This document shows positions 51,768-64,000 of a DNA stretch of 64,000 nt, in pieces. The position numbers and the translations under genes are program-made. The notes below the pieces were generated by a model. It searched no databases and was not told where the DNA came from. It saw only the letters and a program-made list of their open reading frames with translations. Origin of the DNA: Iris pallida (Eukaryota; Streptophyta; Magnoliopsida; Asparagales; Iridaceae); assembly GCA_029216955.1 (NCBI GenBank), contig JANAVB010006998.1, positions 2,709,192-2,773,191 of the forward strand, in the 5' to 3' direction. How positions within the stretch are numbered: position 1 is the stretch's first letter; every line of letters starts with the position of its first letter.

Positions 51768-51902
51768 AATGTTATAGTGTTCCCGTCAAGGGCTGTGGCA
51801 ATGGAAAATGCTCTCCGGTTGTTCACGCCAAGACTTGCCATTATTGATGAACATTTGACTAAACACTTGCCCAAGCAGTGGCTGACATCTTTAGCACTGG
51901 AG
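51768..51902 (+). pseudogene. Captured exon resembling methionine S-methyltransferase
   Basis: An exon-like frame reading NVIVFPSRAVAMENALRLF, then TPRLAIIDEHLTKHLPKQW and LTSLALE, ending at GAG before a GTAATA donor. From memory of the family this resembles the aminotransferase-like part of plant methionine S-methyltransferase, which forms S-methylmethionine in the cytosol. Only one exon is recognised, with no start or catalytic core, so it is a fragment carried by the CACTA element. Confidence 0.5.
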
Positions 51903-52170
51903 GTAATAATTTATACCTGTCTTTTTCTTTTATTTGTACATATGAATATGCACTAGACAGTACTGAAAGCCTGATATAACGGTATAGCCTAGCCCAGATG
52001 AATTTTTTGGTGTTTATTTCAACTAGTACAGTAGTATATATGTTTACTTGTTGATTTCATGTAAAGTTATTTGTTATACATCAAAGTAAATAAAAACCTT
52101 CAAAATGCAATCTATATCTCTACTATTGTAGAACCAAAATATCTCTACCGATTTTCCTGGCAAAATGCAG

Positions 52171-52287
52171 ATTCCCTTAAGTGTGATTGTGGCGTGGATA
52201 ATGGGAGTTCAAATGGATCTTGATTTCAACTTATTAGAGACTTGCTCATTGCTTATAGCAGTAGTGGTTACAGCCTTCACTTTGCAG
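52171..52287 (+). pseudogene. Captured exon of a CAX-type cation/proton exchanger
   Basis: A 39-codon open exon between an acceptor (AAAATGCAG) and a donor (CAG/GTGATA). The product reads [20 protein letters not shown], then [19 protein letters not shown], which is strongly like the membrane segment near the C-terminal half of vacuolar H+/Ca2+ exchangers. The frame is intact but isolated; neighbouring CAX exons are missing. It shares the plus strand with the methyltransferase-like exon 268 bp upstream, so the two might be joined in a chimeric transcript. Confidence 0.8.
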
Positions 52288-52784
52288 GTGATATGATTAT
52301 CAAATTATCAACAACATAAATAAAATTCTTTCGCTCTTTTTTGTTTTGATGTACCAAACTAATCTTAGACCACTATAAATTTGCGTCGTTGGAATTGGTT
52401 TTTTTCTTGCAAAATCTCTGCAACAGGTTTTTATGGTTTCTATATAATGTTATGGTTGTTCCCATTTTCAAAAAGAATACCAAACAAAAATTCTAATGCC
52501 TTAAGCTGATGCAAATCACCATGAATTCTCTGCTAGGATACATTTAATTTTAAACATACCTGCCTCTTGTATGTCTTTTCTTCCATGGTTCCATGTGCCA
52601 TTAAGCGGTACGCATAAACAGGTTTGTTTTGCCCATATCTACAAAGGACAATCCATAATTAGACAACTGCTTACCTAATTGATATAATATAGCGCATGCA
52701 CTTCAAGAACATCAGTAGAAGTCACAGAAGATGGGTAAAGTGCAAAACTTAACAGACAAGTTAAGCAAAACTTTTTTATTTTCT

Positions 52785-53015
52785 TCAGCTCAAGTTAACA
52801 GACAAGTTAAGCAAAACTTACCAAACCACGATAGTTATGATCTCCACATTATAAGTTAATATACAAGTAAAGCTTACTGAAACCGCGATATTTATGATCT
52901 CCACAAGTTAATGACAAGTAAAACTTACTGAAACCACGATGGTTATGATCTCCACATTACAAGTTAATAGACAAGTTAAGCAAAACTTACTGAAACCGCG
53001 ATAGTTATGATCTTC
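52785..53015 (-). repeat. Four tandem copies of a WAT1 exon end with its 5' splice site
   Basis: Units of about 50-65 bp. Each carries on the minus strand GAGATCATAACTATCGCGGT and TTCAGTAAGTTTT, that is the exon end and a GTAAGT donor. The copies differ by a few bases and small deletions; the fourth (about 52795-52840) has lost the exact donor. Confidence 0.85.
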
Positions 53016-53600
53016 ACAATACTTTTCAAAACCCACAAGGATATATCCCTCTTAGTGGCAAAGCTTAGCGCAGCTGCCTAAAGAAAACTTAGAGAGAACA
53101 TGATCGTGGTGCCGGTGCAGAGAGCAGGAAACCTCTTGCAAATTTTGGACTGGAGGAGATACCATGCTGACAAACTGAAATAGATTATGACTAGAATAAC
53201 TGTCCCAAGCATCCATTTGCCTCTGATGGAATTGTCCCTACAGTGACTTGCATGTCCTTCTGAGTACTCTGCTACTTGGTGCGATGTGCTGGTTAGGGCG
53301 ATGCCCTTGTACAATGCCAGCACCATCATGCCCGCAAAGCAAAGGACCGCCTCGAGCACCTTCGCAACCCCTGTCTTCGTTTTCACAGTTGCAGTTTCTA
53401 ATCTGTGTATATAAATGTCAGAGAGGCTTACAAAGAAGTAGTACAGGAAAATGGCTAACAATTTGTATGCTCTCAGCTCTCTCATTTCAAGATGCGGTTG
53501 CATACATGAATGATATGGCGATCAGGAAAGTGAGCACAGGAGTCACAATGAAGAAAGCACAAGCGTACGTGGTAGTATTATACTACATCCCCATATAGAA
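52992..53600 (-). pseudogene. Captured WAT1-related (nodulin MtN21/EamA) transporter fragment
   Basis: Minus strand, in order: TTYACAFFIVTPVLTFLIAI (about 53580-53520), then a frame break, then HRLETATVKTKTGVAKVLEA and MVLALYKGIALT. Next comes RGKWMLGTVILVIIYFSLSA and WYLLQSKICKRFPAL, then SLSFL, a TAG where Gln is expected, and AAALSFATKRDISLWVLKS. This order matches WAT1-like plasma or vacuolar membrane transporters. It is damaged by a frameshift and a nonsense codon. Several membrane segments are visible, but the N-terminal and C-terminal parts are missing. The last exon boundary is amplified in tandem next to it. Confidence 0.82.
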
Positions 53601-53871
53601 GAGATAATGCATAAGAGCACACCTGAAGCACAACCAGCATACCTATTGTTAGATAGGATATCCAATTGTTATTATACTACATCCCCGCTTCTTCGTGAAC
53701 GTCTTGCCTTTGATACTAACAGCCTGTCCACATTTTAGAAACAATTTTATCAGATTGAATCCAAAACAATTACTGCTAGTACTAATCAAAGCGACCGAAA
53801 CTTTAAACGTTTTCACACAATTTATCAAATTAAACCCTAAAATACCAAATACTCGATCAAAAACTATTAAA

Positions 53872-54002
53872 AGATTGACCCTTTTGCGTGAAAGCGAATC
53901 GCTCGTAGACCTGGCACGCCTCCTCTTCCTCCTCTTCTGGTCCAAGTGGTCGAGACGGTAACCATGGCGCTTCCCGTGGATCTCGAAGTAATCCCCTTGC
54001 TG
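53872..54002 (-). pseudogene. Captured fragment resembling ribosome biogenesis protein NSA2
   Basis: The minus strand, after a TTGTAG acceptor-like word, gives QQGDYFEIHGKRHGYRLDHL, then DQKRRKR. This resembles the conserved N-terminus of NSA2, a nucleolar factor for large-subunit maturation. Shortly after, another frame continues better (EEACQVYERFAFTQKG), implying a small indel. Only the N-terminal piece is present. Confidence 0.5.
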
Positions 54003-54904
54003 CTACAAGGAACCAGAAACAACAAAGAAGAATAATAAAGGGATAGATTATATGATTTCTAATATAACTTATCTGAAACTTCAGGAGAATTTTACCATGG
54101 CGAAAGAAGGAAAACTAACCCTAAATTTTAGGGTTTGGGAGGTAAAGAAGATAGGGGTCGACTGTGGATTGTGATTGCTGCTAAGAAGATGGGGGAAGAT
54201 AAAAGATGGTATGATAATGGGATCGGGGTAGAGAATTTTGGTGAGGATAGAGAGATTTGGGGATGGGGGAAGATAAAAACTTTGGTAACGTCCATCGCCC
54301 CTCAGTGTTGTCCGCCACGATACCGTACTCACCTCCGATGTCAGTGGAGATCAACTGCCAGAGATGTTTGTCATAGACTCGAATTTGCTTTCTGCCCAAG
54401 AGGTCACCGGAGACATGATCAGGGTGCTCGGATCTGACCCTTCGTGCTACCGATTGGCGGAGAGTCTATCCTGGAGAGGACGGTGAAGAAAGATGATGAG
54501 GAGATTGAAGAAGAATAAGGAAGAAAAGAGAGACAGGGTTTAGAGGGGGAGATAGGAATGGGTGTGAAATAAGAAGAGGGAAACTGAAATTTTGATAAAT
54601 GTAAATATTTTACATATGTTGAATATTTTTTATGTACAAATTTTTTACTTTCTCTTTTCTAACACTTTGAAACTGTTGACTTAATTTGCTTTATTGTTCA
54701 TTTTTGTTTGAATTTTAGTTTTTTTTTGCTTTATTATTCATTTTGCTTTACTACTAGGTCAGACAATGCTATCCTACCTCTTATTCAAACAAGCGAGAGT
54801 TAATTAATTAGCATAAACATTGAGGAAAAGTTAATTTGGAAGAGGTTTTTAGGGAAACAATTAGTACTTAGGGAAAAAAATTTCTTAGAGAGCACGATAG
54901 CAAC
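54003..54904. other. CACTA interior, possible further gene fragment
   Basis: 54280-54480 is GC-richer and looks exonic on the minus strand (DKHLWQLISTDIGGEYGIVA), but I do not recognise it. The rest is AT-rich noncoding sequence. Confidence 0.35.
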
Positions 54905-55245
54905 ATACACGGTGCACACAAATGCATGCCGTAAATAAGTTATCATTTATGGCGCGCACAAATGCATGCCATAAATAAGTTATCATTTACGGCGCACAAA
55001 ATTGCATGCCGTAAATAAGTTATCATTTACGGCATGCACCAATACATGCCGTAAATAAGTTATCATTCACGGCGCAAAAAAATGCATACCGTAAATATGT
55101 TGTCATTTACGGTGTGCATGTCAAATACGCCGTAACAAAGACAAAAAATAACTCTTATACGGCGCACAGATTTGTGCGCCGTAAAAAAGTGTTATTTACG
55201 GCACGCAACAACAGCACGCCATAAATTGTGCACCGTAAATGCTAT
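54905..55245. repeat. Right subterminal tandem repeats of the CACTA element
   Basis: About seven units of roughly 40 bp of the type ATGCCGTAAATAAGTTATC plus ATTTACGGCGCACA. The TTTACGGC core is shared with the left end. Confidence 0.9.
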
Positions 55246-55259
55246 ATTTTTTTGTAGTG

Positions 55260-55303
55260 GTACCTACGTTCTCGTGTCCTTTCTCAAGGTGCGGGTCGTA
55301 ACA
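55260..55303 (+). repeat. Element B 5' LTR, last part
   Basis: GTACCTACGTT to GCGGGTCGTAACA. The end matches the Tekay-type LTR end seen at 12272 and 6258. Confidence 0.75.
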
Positions 55304-57123
55304 TGTTTTTGTGGTGGCCCATGCAGGTCAATGTCGCAATTAATACGATCTCGTAATGGTGCTCGACTTGGAGTACTAATTACGAGCCTGCGACTAGGAC
55401 ATAGGATCTAGGATAAGATAGGAGTTACTCAATCACATTTTAGGAAAAATTCTGATCTTTTGATTACCATGACAACTCTTATTGTAATTGAATTCAATTG
55501 TCCTTCCTTGATTTTTCTTATCATGTGCCATATTGATCTCCTTGTTTCAATCTGTCCTCAGGATGTCGATTACTTGCGCTCAGGCAGCAGGATCTAGTAT
55601 TGTTCCAGAGAGGTCCGGTCCAGTAGGACCTCCACCTCCGGCTACGGGAGTAGCAGTCGAGGGAGCTGCCACCTCAGTTCCTGCCCTTCAGACAGGAGTA
55701 GCAGTGACTGTTCCAGGAGGTCTTCCACTCTAGCTGCGGGACCATCCATAGTCATCCTTGAGACTCTTCTACCGCTACCTCTGCTACCGACAGAGGCACA
55801 GCAGATGATGGCCCTTCTACAGCAGGTAATGCAGATCCAGAGGGCCCAGGTGGAGGCACAACAACATCAGGCTGACGCATCCCATCCCAGGCAGAGGTGC
55901 TATGACAGAGTATGGAGAACTCCCACTAGCTGGCGATGACAGCAGTTGAGAGGGTAGTCTCGGGTACAGCTCAGGGGTGCCCCAATTCAGCAGCAGTAGA
56001 GTCAGAGGAGGCCTGGCACATGTTTGTATTTCAGAAAGATGAACTCGAAGAACTTTAAGGGTACTGAGGGTATCCTGTATGCAGATGACTGGTTGGAGGA
56101 TGTCCAGCGGAGCTTGGAGTTCATAGAGGTCCCGAAAGGACTTTGGGTGACGTCTACGGCTAGCCAGTTCTTTGACATCGCTCTGACGTGGTTCCGGACA
56201 GACCCTCAGGTGTCAGTGAAGGATATATCATAGGAAAAATTTAGGCAGCTCTTCAAGGAGAAGTTCTACCCCGATGTGGCTTTTACAGCTTTGGAGGTCT
56301 AGTTCGTCGGATTAGTGCAGGGGAACTCGTCGGTGGACGAGTATGCAGCAGAGTTCTTCCATTTGAGTAGATTTGCTCCAGACCTGATCCAGAATAAGGG
56401 TATAAGTCCCACAAGTTTAGGAGAGGCCTTATTTATGCGTTTCGTACTCGTACTTCCGGACGACGCGATACGACATTCGAACAGATACTGATGGAGGCAC
56501 AGATAGCTGAGGAGGACTTTGGCCTCAAGCCGAAGAGGGGCAGTGATGCCTTAGGGGCTAGTTCAGTGCAGGGCCAGCCAAGCGCCCTCACATCCAGCAG
56601 AGGCCAGTTCAGCAGCCGTTTCAGGGCCAGGGACATGTACTTCACCGACAGGCACCCAGGCAGCAACAACACACTATATATGACTTCTGCAAGAGGTAAA
56701 GTCAAGGATGGGGTGACTGCAGGAAGAGGTAGGGCCTGTGTTTACTTTGTAGTTTAGTAGAGCATTAGTGTAGGGATTGTCCCAAGAACAAGGCACCAGT
56801 GACTCAGGCGGCAGCAGGAGCTAGGGCTTCGACAGGGCAACAAAAGGGACCACCGTTGCAGACTCAGCAGCAGAGGTTTATCCAGCATCAGCAGCAGGCC
56901 AGGAGAGGCCAACAGGGGCGAGCTTTCGCCATGGCAGTCGAGGATGCACAGGCAGAGGGAGAGCTGATTGCAGGTTCCAATCTTTTTGATTCTATTTCCG
57001 TATTTGCCTCCTTATAACTGTCTTAAAATTCGATTCTATCTGTTCCTTGTAGTTGATAAATTTTGTTTGGATCGTTTATTATGATTTATTTTCTCTGGAG
57101 ATAAGTCATATGGGCGAGGTCAC
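55304..57123 (+). pseudogene. Element B leader and degraded gag
   Basis: After the LTR, TGTTTTTGTGGTGGCCCATG matches element A's leader. ATG at 55563 starts a Pro/Val-rich gag N-terminus that stops at about 55731. The capsid part is clear at 56024-56233 (KNFKGTEGILYADDWLEDVQ) and continues past stops with FRQLFKEKFYPDVAF and VDEYAAEFFHLSRFAPDL. A remnant of the zinc knuckle lies near 56760. The last recognisable part is GRAFAMAVEDAQAEGELIAG (to about 56970), which corresponds to the region just before protease in element A. Protease, RT, RNase H and integrase do not follow. 56975-57123 is noncoding. Confidence 0.8.
57119..57123 (+). repeat. Target site duplication GTCAC, left of solo LTR D
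   Basis: Identical five bases follow the LTR at 60063-60067. Confidence 0.9.
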
Positions 57124-57779
57124 TGTAATGCACGTTGTTCGTATTACGTATTTTGGAATACGTATATGTATTTATTTTGCATTGCAAGTCTCCTTTCCCG
57201 GTTTATTGGGTATTTCATTGTTGGTTCATCTTGGTTCGGTTCGGCTTGTGTTGGTTAGGCTTGGTTCAGTTTTGGTTGAGAACCAACCCACCTACCTACC
57301 ACCACCAACCCCATTTATTAACCCCTTCTTCTTTCTCTCCCTTCATTACTCTTCTTCTCCACCATTAACTCCTTACCAACCTGTGAGAGTAAGAGAGAGC
57401 TAGGCAAGTACATCTTGCTTCATAAGGGAACTCAAGATTTATTGTTCTATTTTCTTCCTTGCAACATTCTAAGACTCTTTAGTGCTTGACAATTTCAATT
57501 TCCATGGCTAAATTCTTCTAGATCTAAGTTTATAGTATTTTAGGATTTTTTGGGTTTTGAACTACTTAGCTTTGTTATTTCTAAGTTTTGTAGGTTTCAT
57601 GTTGTAGAGCATTTTGTTCTGCCCTATTTCGACCTATGGAAGTTCGGATTTGGACTCCGGATGAAGGGTTTATGGAGCTTGGAAGTTTGGATTCATGATA
57701 TTCTTCTTCTCGGATCAGTAAAGAAGAAGAACAGTACAGCCGTATAGCTGTCCTGGCCATATGGAGATACTTGACCGCA

Positions 57780-58220
57780 TGAGTCTTCATACAGCAAGCA
57801 TTTCTAGCCGCATAAGGTCATGAGCAGCAACCCAGCGTATGAGGCCTTGACTTGACTTAGTCGCATGGCGCATTAATTCTCAGCCGCTTGAAGACAACTC
57901 ATTTCAGCCGCATAAAGATTGACATTCTTCAGCCGTATAAGACTCTACTTGAAAATCTGCCGCATGGCTCTGCCTTTGATTCAGTCGCATGAGAGGGCTT
58001 GGCCCTTAGCCGCATAAGCACTTGCCTTTCCAGTCGCATAAAGTCGCATTAAGTCCCAGCCGCATAGGGCTCAGTTTTTTCTGCTGCCGCATATGACTTG
58101 ATCCCCGCGAGCCACATGTGACCCGTTCTTTCAGCCGCATATGCCCTGCATCCTCCTGCCGCATATGTCCTGCATCCTCCTGCCGCATACACCCATTCTC
58201 CTAGCCGCATGAGCCTGCAG
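57780..58220 (-). repeat. GCCGCAT (ATGCGGC complement) array in solo LTR D
   Basis: About 17 units such as CAGCCGCATAAG, TGCCGCATATG and AGTCGCAT, spaced about 15-35 bp. The motif is inverted relative to the Tat LTR array. Confidence 0.88.
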
Positions 58221-58983
58221 CCGCAGGAGCTTGGTTTCCCTTAGCTGCCTGACTCCTTTCGAGTCCTTGTCCTCTTTCCTCATTTTATTATTATTATTAT
58301 ATTGGACTGTCTCATTATAATCAGGTTCTAACCCTTATAGAATACTTGTACTATACAATTCTGCATATGAACCATGGCATGATAGTGGCCCGCTATGGCG
58401 CACTTTTGACAAGAAAACTGACACGATATATCTCGTCATGCTGTTATGACAGCTACCCTGACATGACAAGTAGGAACGACCAGGACACCGTGGACGATTA
58501 TGTTTGTACAAATAAACTGGCACTGTCTTGCATCATATCTAGGATGGGGATCCCTGAGTACCACAGTCAGGGTTATCTACTGAAATTAACTAAGGCTAAT
58601 TAACTAGAGTGATTCAGTAGTCATGAAGAGATTCCCAGCTACAGGCAATTTCGTTATCTGGGCACATTAAGTGGACTTGTAGCCTACCGACGAGTAGGGT
58701 ACATTTCCAGCACACAGTCACGTGTTGCATTCTTCACAAACGAACATTCGACCTGGATGATCGGATGGTCTGCAGGGCTTGTGGCTGTTGGGATAATCTT
58801 ATTGCATCTTGCTAGTAACTAGGCCTGTGATAACCCTAGTTAGTTAAAGTATCAAGCCATACTCTTGATTGGCCGTAATTGATTGGATGGAGTTTATTCC
58901 AGCTTAGTCTTATCCTGATTCTGTGCAAGATTGTGACATGACATGATTATTGATGCTTGCCTTAGCAATGACGATCGGAGGTC

Positions 58984-59390
58984 CAGTTCTGTTCAGGCGA
59001 AGGGTTACAACCCCGGTCCTTGTTTGGTTTCAGGGTTGTAACCTGGCTCCCGGAGCAGTTTTGTGTCCTCTTTTCGTTATTGTCTTATTTCAACCCCATG
59101 CTATGTTCGTCATATTTTACCTTACCTTAATACCATGATTATTTATACTGGCCTTAGCAATAAAGATCAGGGGTCCAGTTCTGTTCAGGTGAAGGGTTAC
59201 AACCACGATCCTTGTTTGGTTTAAGGGTTGTAAACTGGCTTCCGGAGCAGTTCTGTGTCCTCTTTTCGTTTATTGTCTTTACTGTACCAATAGTATTTGA
59301 GACGGGTTTCTATTCAGATGAAGGGCTGCAACCCCGGTCCTTGTTTGGTTTAAGGGTTGTGACCTGGCTACTTGAATGGTTTCCTCGTAC
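58984..59390 (+). repeat. Three-copy repeat in solo LTR D
   Basis: Copies start near 58984, 59174 and 59312. Each contains GAAGGGTTACAACC, CCTTGTTTGGTTT and GGGTTGTAACCTGGC. The two GGTTACAACC-like words within a copy are inverted. Confidence 0.85.
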
Positions 59391-60067
59391 TCAGTTTACT
59401 ATTGTTATCTCTATTATTATCAATTCGTTATTTATTATCTTTAACATTCTATTATGAATTGCTGGTTTTAGTTCCTAAGTGAAGCCTCCTTTGTGGCACT
59501 TGCTCTTTCTGGGGTCTGACCCAGCTGGTTTTGTGTGGTCAGATATCGGAGTAGCTCTAGAGGATCTACCTGTCTTCCAGCCATATGGTGACCACCAGGC
59601 GTAACCCTGGCAACGAGTGGGTTTCTTTTTGTCCTTCCACTTTATTGTAAATTATTCTTTTGAGGCAATTAGCCGACGAGCACTTGTTAGCTCGTATTGC
59701 ATCTTTATTTACTGTCTGCCTACGGGCTGTAACATGATTGACAAATCCTAGGGTTGATCATGTATGATTAAACTCTTGCTAGTCCTCACATTTGTACGAC
59801 TAGCTTCATGATCATTCGAATATGTAATGTATGGGACGACTTACTATTGTATATTTGGTACTCTGACATCTTGTTATTGTTATTTGCTTGCTTGAGATTG
59901 AGACAATAGTCTTGTTCCTGGCCATAGGTGACTGTTGGCTTGTAGTTAAACCCTCATGTATCTAGACAGCCATGACCGTATAGCGAGGTGGGTTACACTT
60001 CAATATACGTAGCTGGCTATGTACGCCCCCGCTCTCCAGTATTCTGGTTCTGGGGCATTACAGTCAC

Positions 60068-60424
60068 CTCGATTATGGGATCTAGAGTCTTCTATAGTTA
60101 TGTTAGCTGGCATAGTGAGGACATATAGTCAGATTTTGGACGTATTTCTCGGGTGTAGGAATTTAAGGTTTTCGCTACCAAGTATGCGGCAATGCAAAAA
60201 TTTTAAATACCATGATTCTAGAGGTATGTACCATAGTCAAGGACTCTTGTGAATATAGTAGCCTTGCTCACTAGCATGGCGAAAATTTCGAGTATTATAA
60301 TTTTGGACAGACGCATATGATTATCGGACTGTGTGTTGAGACTGTGATTATTGGAGGTGTTTGACCTAGAAGGAGTACGACCATTTTAATTTCGAGGACA
60401 AAATTTTTCTAAGGAGGGTAGACT
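60068..60424 (+). other. Element B 3' noncoding region and polypurine tract
   Basis: Sequence after the solo LTR runs to ATTTCGAGGACAAAATTT and AAGGAGGGTAGACT directly before the 3' LTR. The TTTCGAGGACAAAA block matches those of elements A and C. No coding frame remains. Confidence 0.75.

Positions 60425-64000
<3,576 letters not shown>

Larger units (their letters stand above)
48517..55259. mobile_element. Non-autonomous CACTA transposon with captured gene fragments, about 6.7 kb
   Basis: Starts CACTACAAGAAAAATAATC and ends TATTTTTTTGTAGTG, the inverted CACTA terminus. Both ends carry subterminal repeats with TTTACGGC and GCCGTAAA. It splits element B's LTR between GGACGT and GTACCTACG. No 3-bp target duplication is clear (CGT versus GTA). 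No transposase is seen; the interior holds fragments of at least four host genes and a copia-like piece. Alternatively, 48517-48836 is a separate palindromic MITE. Confidence 0.75.
57124..60062 (+). repeat. Family D solo LTR, 2.94 kb, in element B interior
   Basis: Starts TGTAATGCACG, ends GGGGCATTACA, and is flanked by perfect GTCAC duplications with no internal region. That is the signature of LTR-LTR recombination. It contains a CT-rich leader (57300-57400), a GCCGCAT array (57780-58220) and three copies of a repeated block (58984-59390). Related sequence occurs antisense at 9263-10171 and in LTR E. No gene is supported inside. Confidence 0.92.

Overview
This window is a stretch of repeat-rich intergenic DNA from a flowering plant with a sizeable genome. 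It consists almost entirely of transposable elements inserted into one another. I found no intact host gene, rRNA, tRNA or CRISPR array. The plant origin rests on chromodomain Ty3/gypsy elements of the Tekay type, a Tat-type element with two RNase H domains, a CACTA transposon, a Ty1/copia gag fragment and captured fragments of plant genes (CAX, WAT1-like). The species cannot be told from the sequence.

Layout. (1) 1-9262: element A, a minus-strand Tekay-type retrotransposon with ~3 kb LTRs and an almost intact 1408-codon gag-pol reading frame; its left LTR runs off the window. (2) 9263-20640: older debris. This holds an antisense LTR piece of family D, an unpaired LTR, a CACTA-like end, a small broken host-like gene fragment, a Ty1/copia gag remnant, an antisense LTR (E) and a minus-strand multi-exon pseudogene of the retroelement-associated plant transposon protein type. 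(3) 20645-26089: the 3' LTR and broken gag-pol of element C (Tekay type, minus strand), cut in gag by element B. (4) 26090 to the window end: element B (plus strand), a Tekay-related element without pol. Its 5' LTR was hit twice: by the Tat element (27878-45717, 5-bp duplication GTAGT, empty site visible in the sister LTR at 62189-62193) and by a 6.7 kb CACTA element (48517-55259). Its interior carries a degraded gag and a solo LTR of family D (57124-60062, duplication GTCAC). Its 3' LTR starts at 60425 and leaves the window.

How the parts work together. The Tat element has a plus-strand 5' ORF, gag, protease, reverse transcriptase, two RNase H domains and integrase, all broken by stops and frameshifts. 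It also has a minus-strand gene (43854 down to 38937) with its own TATA box, a leader and two introns, encoding a plant mobile domain (PMD) protein with a coiled-coil tail. A short motif, ATGCGGC, is arrayed in the Tat LTRs, in the 5' ORF (as perfect dyads), upstream of the PMD gene promoter and inside its first intron. The same motif, inverted, fills part of the unrelated family D solo LTR, and element B's LTR carries a different array (CGTGTCC/GGACACG). The combination of PMD gene and motif arrays is the strongest candidate here for an undescribed system, by analogy with motif-targeted anti-silencing in VANDAL transposons. The CACTA element is a gene-capturing type with pieces of at least four host genes.
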